Shown here one piece after another: positions 3,997 to 8,659 of a stretch of 8,659 nucleotides of DNA. The stretch's first letter is position 1, and each line of letters opens with the position of its first letter. Source of the DNA: a bacterium (GTDB taxonomy: Bacteria; Spirochaetota; JAHITG01). The stretch lies in the NCBI GenBank assembly GCA_028711675.1, contig JAQTRT010000130.1:1-8659 (forward strand), read 5' to 3'. Under the pieces are notes generated by a model, which worked only from the letters and a program-made list of their open reading frames with translations, had not been told where the DNA came from and made no database searches. Both the position numbers and the translations under genes were made by a program.

Positions 3997-6642
3997 TTAC
4001 CTCCCCCTGTATTCAACATTTGTGATCGAAACTTTTCCGGTCCGGAGAAAATCTTCTTGAAGCAGGATGATCTTATCCCCCGGAGTGATCTGGTCCTGGT
4101 ATTTCCTGTATATCTTGATCAGATCCTTCTTTTTACTGTCATTGAATATCTTTAAGGCCAATTCCTCTTTGGTGGTCTCCTCTTCAACCCGGAAATAAGG
4201 TATGTTGATCCTTTGTTTCGGGAAGATCAGGTCTTCATCGCTTAAGCGGTTATACTGGGCCAGAGAATGGATGAACGGTGCGAGCCGTGCCCAGACATAC
4301 GGCATCTGCAGTATTTTAGAGATGATCCGGCACATCGTATCCCCGTTATACACATGATAGATGACCAGGTCTTCCTGCTCTACATCGCTTGTTCTTTTCT
4401 GGGTCTCTATCTCGGTCTTCATCACGATCTCACCCGGTCCTGTCCGGAACATGATATTGGTCTTCAGGCCCTCTGACACGGCCATGATCATTCCGTTGGA
4501 GACAGCTTGTTCGAAATGAAGCGTAATGGATTGGTCCTGCCGGTTGAGGATATAGTTGGTCCGGTCATCCCGGACCGTCCATTCGACCCGGGCTTTCTGG
4601 ATCACATTATCATTCCTGTCCAGAGTATAAGAATCGAACTGATGGTCTGCCTGGGGCTTCAAGACCAGCGGGCCTGAAACGAATTTATCAGCGTAAGAAA
4701 CCCCGATCTTCCCGGGAGAGCCGGGGACGACCCTGACGCGTATTGTTTTTCCCGGGAGTTCAGCGGTCATCTGGCCCGGATCAGTGCTCTGGGCCGTGAT
4801 CTCGCCCTCTCCGACCTTGTCCGGGATAAAGACCGAATAATAATCAGGATGGTCCGTGCTTAAAGTTCCTGTGATTTCCTTTAAAGACCAGGCACATGCC
4901 GGTTCCCTGATGATGTTCCTGTATCTGTCCGTCAGGAATGCGTAAATTTTTTTCGGCTCATCCGACCGGATGATGAAAAAATTCGTGCTTTTCCTGTTGG
5001 AAACATCTGAAAGGAAGAGTTCCCGGGCCGGTCCGGGAGTGATCTGGATGAGAAAATTGGTTTGAGCCCAGACCTTGGGATGGCTGAGGTCGATACGGAC
5101 CACCTGGTCCGCATTGGTAAAGGCCACCGGCAGCATGTTCTTTTTCGCAAAACGTCCCTGGATCTCCCTGGAACGGACCCTCCAGTCCACTTCATAAAGG
5201 CCCAGCATGTTCTTTTTATTTCCGAAACCCGCAGCATATAGCGATACTTTATCGCCTGCTCTCAGCGTAAGCCGGTTCCAGACCGAAAAATTCGTATCAG
5301 GTGAATTTACTATATATATATACTGCGCCATGCCGGGAAGCACGCTGATGATACCGGTTTCATCCGTTCCGGTCCCTTTTTTTTCAATTTTAATCGTGCC
5401 GTAGGTATTGGCTTTTTTAGGCTTGAATGTGAATTCCCTGCTGTTCTGGACACGGACAGGGTCCAGAAGCTGTGTAGTCTGCCAGTCCACGGCCACACCG
5501 CCGATACGGTTATTGTTCTTATCATACCCTGTAGAATAAACAGTGATGGATTCATCCGTGGTCAATTTGACCGCATACACTTCTTCGCTGTTCCTCTCCG
5601 GGCCGTATTCCACCTGGATATAATCCAGTTTACCGGGACGGACGATAATATTGGAAAGGACCATCGCGTATCCGTTCTTGGCTTTCAGAAAGAGCCTGCC
5701 GGACCCGGCCCGGCTGGAGGAAAAATCGAATGCCGAGGAGTTATTCTGCGTAAGATTGTCAATGCTCCCCCCGGTATGCCAGTTCACCGGTACATCGCCG
5801 ATATAAGTATTGTTCTTATCATAACCGGCGGCATACAATCTTATGGTGTCGTCCGATGTGATCTCCAGTTGCATGACCGGGCTTCCCATGCCGAAAGCGT
5901 CATTCAGGCCCTTAACATATTTCAGCTTGCCCCTCAGAACGCTGATGGTCCCGGTTTCCGCCCGGGTATCTTTGTCCAGACTGGCCGTGATCTTTCCTTT
6001 CGTGTCGAAAGTGGAAGGTGCATATTTGATCTCTGTGCACTTCTCCTTATTGGTAATGGCGTCCAGTGTGCCGGTCGTGCCCCATTCCACTTCAACCGGA
6101 CCGATGTATTTATTCTCCCCGTCATATCCCAGGGCGTACAGGGATATCTCCTTGTCCGTGGTGAGTTTCAGATCCTTGATCTGCCGGCCGTCGTCAGCGG
6201 ATTTATCCTTGATCACGATATGGACCTTGATACACTCATAGGAGAGCTGAAGATAATACAAAGCTTTTTTATGGCGCGGGTTAATGAGCAGCGTATTCTT
6301 AAAATAAGGGATAGCCTTCTCGCACTGGCCCTGGTTGAACTGGGCCAGACCCAGGTAATAATTCTTCTCCATATCCTGGTACTTGGTGAAGGCCTTTTCA
6401 AAATAAATCTTGGCCTTCTGATGGCTGGGCTCTATTTCCAGGACCTTTTTCCATTCCTGGGTAGCGCTTTTAAAATCCCGCTGGATGTAATAATTCACTC
6501 CTTTCTGAAAAAAGGATTCTAGAAGCTTCTCTCTGCTCATGGAGACACCGGTCTGTGCAGCCAGGAAAGGAGAAAGAACAGGCACAAAGATCAGTATCAG
6601 TATTAAAGGAAGGGTCTTTTTCATTCTTTTCAAGATAAACAT
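3997..6642 (-). CDS. Large exported protein with TPRs, six Ig-like repeats and LysM-like C-terminus
   Basis: From the ATG at 6642 the protein has 881 residues. A basic stretch (KRMKK) and hydrophobic segment ending near LSPFLAAQ form a signal peptide. Two or three TPRs follow at about 40-140. Then come six repeats of about 100 residues, each marked by a pattern like Y-A-x-G-Y-D-x-x-N-x-x-I-G-x-V-x-V-x-W; the closing tryptophans fall at 187, 288, 387, 487, 585 and 688. Each repeat ends with a V-x-P-G-like linker, as in Big/invasin-type Ig domains. Residues 761-816 form an expanded LysM-like module (HVYNGDTMCRII, then FPKQRINIP), and 820-860 may be a degenerate second one ending ITPGDKIIL. In-frame alternatives are TTG at 6660 and ATG at 6624; the latter gives the most standard signal peptide. 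An envelope scaffold or surface role is inferred. I know no named family for the whole chain. Confidence 0.88.
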   Translation of the reverse strand: MFILKRMKKTLPLILILIFVPVLSPFLAAQTGVSMSREKLLESFFQKGVNYYIQRDFKSATQEWKKVLEIEPSHQKAKIYFEKAFTKYQDMEKNYYLGLAQFNQGQCEKAIPYFKNTLLINPRHKKALYYLQLSYECIKVHIVIKDKSADDGRQIKDLKLTTDKEISLYALGYDGENKYIGPVEVEWGTTGTLDAITNKEKCTEIKYAPSTFDTKGKITASLDKDTRAETGTISVLRGKLKYVKGLNDAFGMGSPVMQLEITSDDTIRLYAAGYDKNNTYIGDVPVNWHTGGSIDNLTQNNSSAFDFSSSRAGSGRLFLKAKNGYAMVLSNIIVRPGKLDYIQVEYGPERNSEEVYAVKLTTDESITVYSTGYDKNNNRIGGVAVDWQTTQLLDPVRVQNSREFTFKPKKANTYGTIKIEKKGTGTDETGIISVLPGMAQYIYIVNSPDTNFSVWNRLTLRAGDKVSLYAAGFGNKKNMLGLYEVDWRVRSREIQGRFAKKNMLPVAFTNADQVVRIDLSHPKVWAQTNFLIQITPGPARELFLSDVSNRKSTNFFIIRSDEPKKIYAFLTDRYRNIIREPACAWSLKEITGTLSTDHPDYYSVFIPDKVGEGEITAQSTDPGQMTAELPGKTIRVRVVPGSPGKIGVSYADKFVSGPLVLKPQADHQFDSYTLDRNDNVIQKARVEWTVRDDRTNYILNRQDQSITLHFEQAVSNGMIMAVSEGLKTNIMFRTGPGEIVMKTEIETQKRTSDVEQEDLVIYHVYNGDTMCRIISKILQMPYVWARLAPFIHSLAQYNRLSDEDLIFPKQRINIPYFRVEEETTKEELALKIFNDSKKKDLIKIYRKYQDQITPGDKIILLQEDFLRTGKVSITNVEYRGR

Positions 6643-6689
6643 TATAAAATCAATTTCCAATATTTTAATACCCCGGACGGCCCCCGGCT

Positions 6690-8009
6690 TTATTTCACTG
6701 CCACGGAAATACCGTCGAACAGGATACCGGGAACAAGGAACCTGGAATAAGAATACCGTTCCTTTTCCACGTTCAATATTTTATTGAAAAAATCGAAAAA
6801 GTTACCTGTGATCATGGTATCCTTTATCCTGCCCTTGATTTCGCCCTGAGAAATATAATATCCCAGGTCAATGTTGGCTGAAAGTTCGCCGCCCAGGATA
6901 TTACTCTGACCGGCACCCAGCAGCTGATCGACCCAGATACCCTCATCTATGCTGTTGATCATCTTTTTTCTCTCTTCTATTAAATTATCGTCATGAACCT
7001 TGAATTCTATATTAGTAAAACCAGGATTAGGCATGCTGGAATACCCCCTCATTCCATGCCCATTCGTGCTCTTTTTCAGCTTGCCGGCTGTCTGCAGGTC
7101 CAGGCTGAAATCATTGACCCTGCCGTCCTTGATCAGATAGAGCCTCTCAGGCCTGATCCCTTCCCCGTCAAAACCAGTACTGTAGACCCGGCCCTCCAGA
7201 GAGGGGTCATCGATCAGGTCAATCTTCATTGCCGAGAACGGAGATCCTATTTTATCGCAAAAATATGATATTTTCTTCTCAAAAAGCTTACCGTCAAAAC
7301 TGGCCAGCAGCAAACCCAGCAGATGGGAAAAAGCCTTGGGAGAAAAAAAGACCTTATAATATCCCGACTTTATCTCTGATTTATCCAGGGAATGCCGGTA
7401 AAGGAAATCAAGGTTCTCGCTAAGGTCCTCGATCTCTTTCTGGTCCGGCAGCCGGGTCATGCTCCTGTAATCGTAGACCTCCAGAAAATTATTCTCTTCA
7501 GCCCTGAACAGGGAGACCATGATGTCCAGCACGCTTTTTTCCTCTTCCAGGTCCAGCCCGGCTGAGTTTATGAGGTGCTTCCGAATGATGTTCTTTTCTA
7601 TGGTCACGTTCACTTTCAGCTTTTCATCCTGCCGTGAGAACTTTTCGATGAAGAAAAGGCCCCAGTCCGCAGCCATGGCAAGAGTTAGGTCCCTCACCTT
7701 GTCGTCAAAGACCTTCAGGTCTTGTCCCCCTGCCTTTTTATCGGGAAAGGAAAAACAAGCAGTGTCACCGAGCCGGGATGTTTCCTGGCAGTAATCCGTT
7801 AACCGGGACCCTCCGGACAACTGGGTCGTGGAACTGAATCCCAGTTTCCCGTCCTGGATGATCCTTAAACCCGCGCCTTCACGGAAATTCTCCTCCGTAC
7901 TCTTCAGTTCATTGTTCTCGAAGATGACCGGCAAGGTATTGACCGATTCATGGAACAGGTCCCATTCTTTGAACGTGCCTCTGATGTTCTTGATCACGGA
8001 AGGGTCCAT
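6690..8009 (-). CDS. pmbA: TldE/PmbA, non-catalytic partner of the TldD metalloprotease
   Basis: TldE (PmbA) pairs with TldD in a cytoplasmic heterodimeric zinc protease. In E. coli this cuts the leader peptide of microcin B17 and degrades the antitoxin CcdA. The 439 residues match the usual length. The N-terminal domain has N-E-L-K-S with G-A-G-L-R-I and G-K-L-G-F-S-S-T-T (about 34-62). The C-terminal domain has FDGEGIRPERLYLIKDGRV (280-298), then S-T-N-G-H-G, and a late segment LLGAGQSNILGGELSAN (363-379) with the closing ITGNFFDFF (400-408). There is no HExxxH zinc motif, as expected for TldE. The ATG shares its A with the tldD stop (TAATG), and a GGAGGAG ribosome site four bases before it lies inside tldD, so the partners are probably made in equal amounts. 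Confidence 0.95.
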   Translation of the reverse strand: MDPSVIKNIRGTFKEWDLFHESVNTLPVIFENNELKSTEENFREGAGLRIIQDGKLGFSSTTQLSGGSRLTDYCQETSRLGDTACFSFPDKKAGGQDLKVFDDKVRDLTLAMAADWGLFFIEKFSRQDEKLKVNVTIEKNIIRKHLINSAGLDLEEEKSVLDIMVSLFRAEENNFLEVYDYRSMTRLPDQKEIEDLSENLDFLYRHSLDKSEIKSGYYKVFFSPKAFSHLLGLLLASFDGKLFEKKISYFCDKIGSPFSAMKIDLIDDPSLEGRVYSTGFDGEGIRPERLYLIKDGRVNDFSLDLQTAGKLKKSTNGHGMRGYSSMPNPGFTNIEFKVHDDNLIEERKKMINSIDEGIWVDQLLGAGQSNILGGELSANIDLGYYISQGEIKGRIKDTMITGNFFDFFNKILNVEKERYSYSRFLVPGILFDGISVAVK

Positions 8010-8659
8010 TATACTCCTCCGATCAGAATATTTTTTACTTTAACGTGCGGGGCTCCTGTGGAAACAGGAAGAGGGGACTGGCCGCCTTTCCCGCATCCGC
8101 CCAGGCCTCCGTGGAACTTCAGGTCATCACCGATCATCTCGATATTAAAGAGCGTTTCGAACACGTTACCGGACAGGGTCACGTTCTTGAAAATATCTTT
8201 AATCTTCCCGTTCTGTATCCTGTAGGCGCGGCCTGCGGAAAAAGTGAACATCTCGAGATTGGTCTGGCCGCCGTTATAATCCAGGGCGTATACGCCGTCT
8301 TCCACTGAATCAAGGATCTGCCGGAAAGAGTACGGCCCTTTGTCGATATAGGTATTGGTCATCCGTACGATGGGTTGAAAGGAAGTATCGAGAGCCCGGG
8401 CATTCCCTGTCAATGCTTCATTCATCTTACAGGCTGTTTCCCTTGAATGAAGGCGGCTGTTCAGGATGCCGTTCCTGATAAGATAAGTCTTCCCGGGCAG
8501 AACGCCTTCGTCATCCATGAAAATGGAACCGGCCTCACCGGGTATAAAGCCTTCATCAATGATATTCAAGTCCTTGATGCCGAACGGTTTTCCCAGCTTC
8601 ATGATATTTAATAATTCTTTATTCTCATAAAGACAATCAGCTTCCGAGAGATGCCCAGA
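8009..8659 (-). CDS. tldD: TldD metalloprotease, C-terminal part (truncated by window edge)
   Basis: This is the 3' part of the catalytic TldD subunit; 216 codons remain of a family norm near 460-480. The first visible residues, S-G-H-L-S-E-A-D, correspond to the end of the HExxxH zinc motif, so the second histidine is present (residue 3 here) and the first lies outside the window. Other signatures are GSIFMDDEGVLPGKTYLIRNG, R-M-T-N-T-Y-I, Y-A-L-D-Y-N-G-G-Q, TLSGNVFETL, and the C-terminal G-G-C-G-K-G-G-Q, whose cysteine (codon 8093-8095) is conserved in the family and is implicated in metal binding. An internal ATG at 8602 is not the true start, because the frame stays open to the edge. The stop overlaps the start of tldE by one base. 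Confidence 0.96.
   Translation of the reverse strand, partial: SGHLSEADCLYENKELLNIMKLGKPFGIKDLNIIDEGFIPGEAGSIFMDDEGVLPGKTYLIRNGILNSRLHSRETACKMNEALTGNARALDTSFQPIVRMTNTYIDKGPYSFRQILDSVEDGVYALDYNGGQTNLEMFTFSAGRAYRIQNGKIKDIFKNVTLSGNVFETLFNIEMIGDDLKFHGGLGGCGKGGQSPLPVSTGAPHVKVKNILIGGV

Noticed and set aside
5776..6522. Long plus-strand open frame of 248 codons opposite the large Ig-like gene
   Set aside because: It lies wholly antisense to a protein with a signal peptide, TPRs and regular Ig-like repeats, its translation matches nothing recognisable, and no ribosome site supports it.

Overview
The window is a run of tightly packed genes, all reading on the minus strand, with both ends cut inside genes (tldD at the high-coordinate end, topA at the low-coordinate end). 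Two N-terminal signal sequences with lipobox-like cysteines, a large exported TPR/Ig-like/LysM-like protein and a TldD/TldE pair suggest a diderm bacterium. The dprA–smg–topA order is also seen, in related form, in Proteobacteria. The proteins do not look like close relatives of a model species, so an under-sampled phylum is plausible, but the sequence alone does not fix the lineage. There is no sign of phage, insertion sequence, CRISPR array, tRNA or rRNA.

Upstream block in transcription order (8659 down to 3554): the 3' part of tldD; tldE/pmbA, whose start overlaps the tldD stop by one base; an 880-residue exported protein with TPRs, six Ig-like repeats of about 100 residues and LysM-like modules; and a small signal-bearing LysM-like protein two bases further on. 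The spacing suggests one operon that joins a cytoplasmic peptide-processing protease to envelope proteins.

A very AT-rich gap of about 410 bases (3146-3553) separates the blocks. It holds two palindromes, a near-perfect sigma70-type promoter facing the downstream block, and an array of five 10-bp direct repeats.

Downstream block (3136 down to 1): a small excisionase/MerR-like DNA-binding protein, a TPR lipoprotein, dprA, smg and topA. The first three are joined by immediate or overlapping stop/start junctions. dprA and smg are separated by a gap of about 165 bases that contains a long hairpin built from 9-bp repeats. The small regulator, the 10-bp repeats and the strong promoter look like an autoregulated control unit for the downstream operon. 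The best candidates for something undescribed are this repeat/regulator unit, the 9-bp-repeat hairpin, and the pair of proteins with expanded LysM-like domains behind tldDE.
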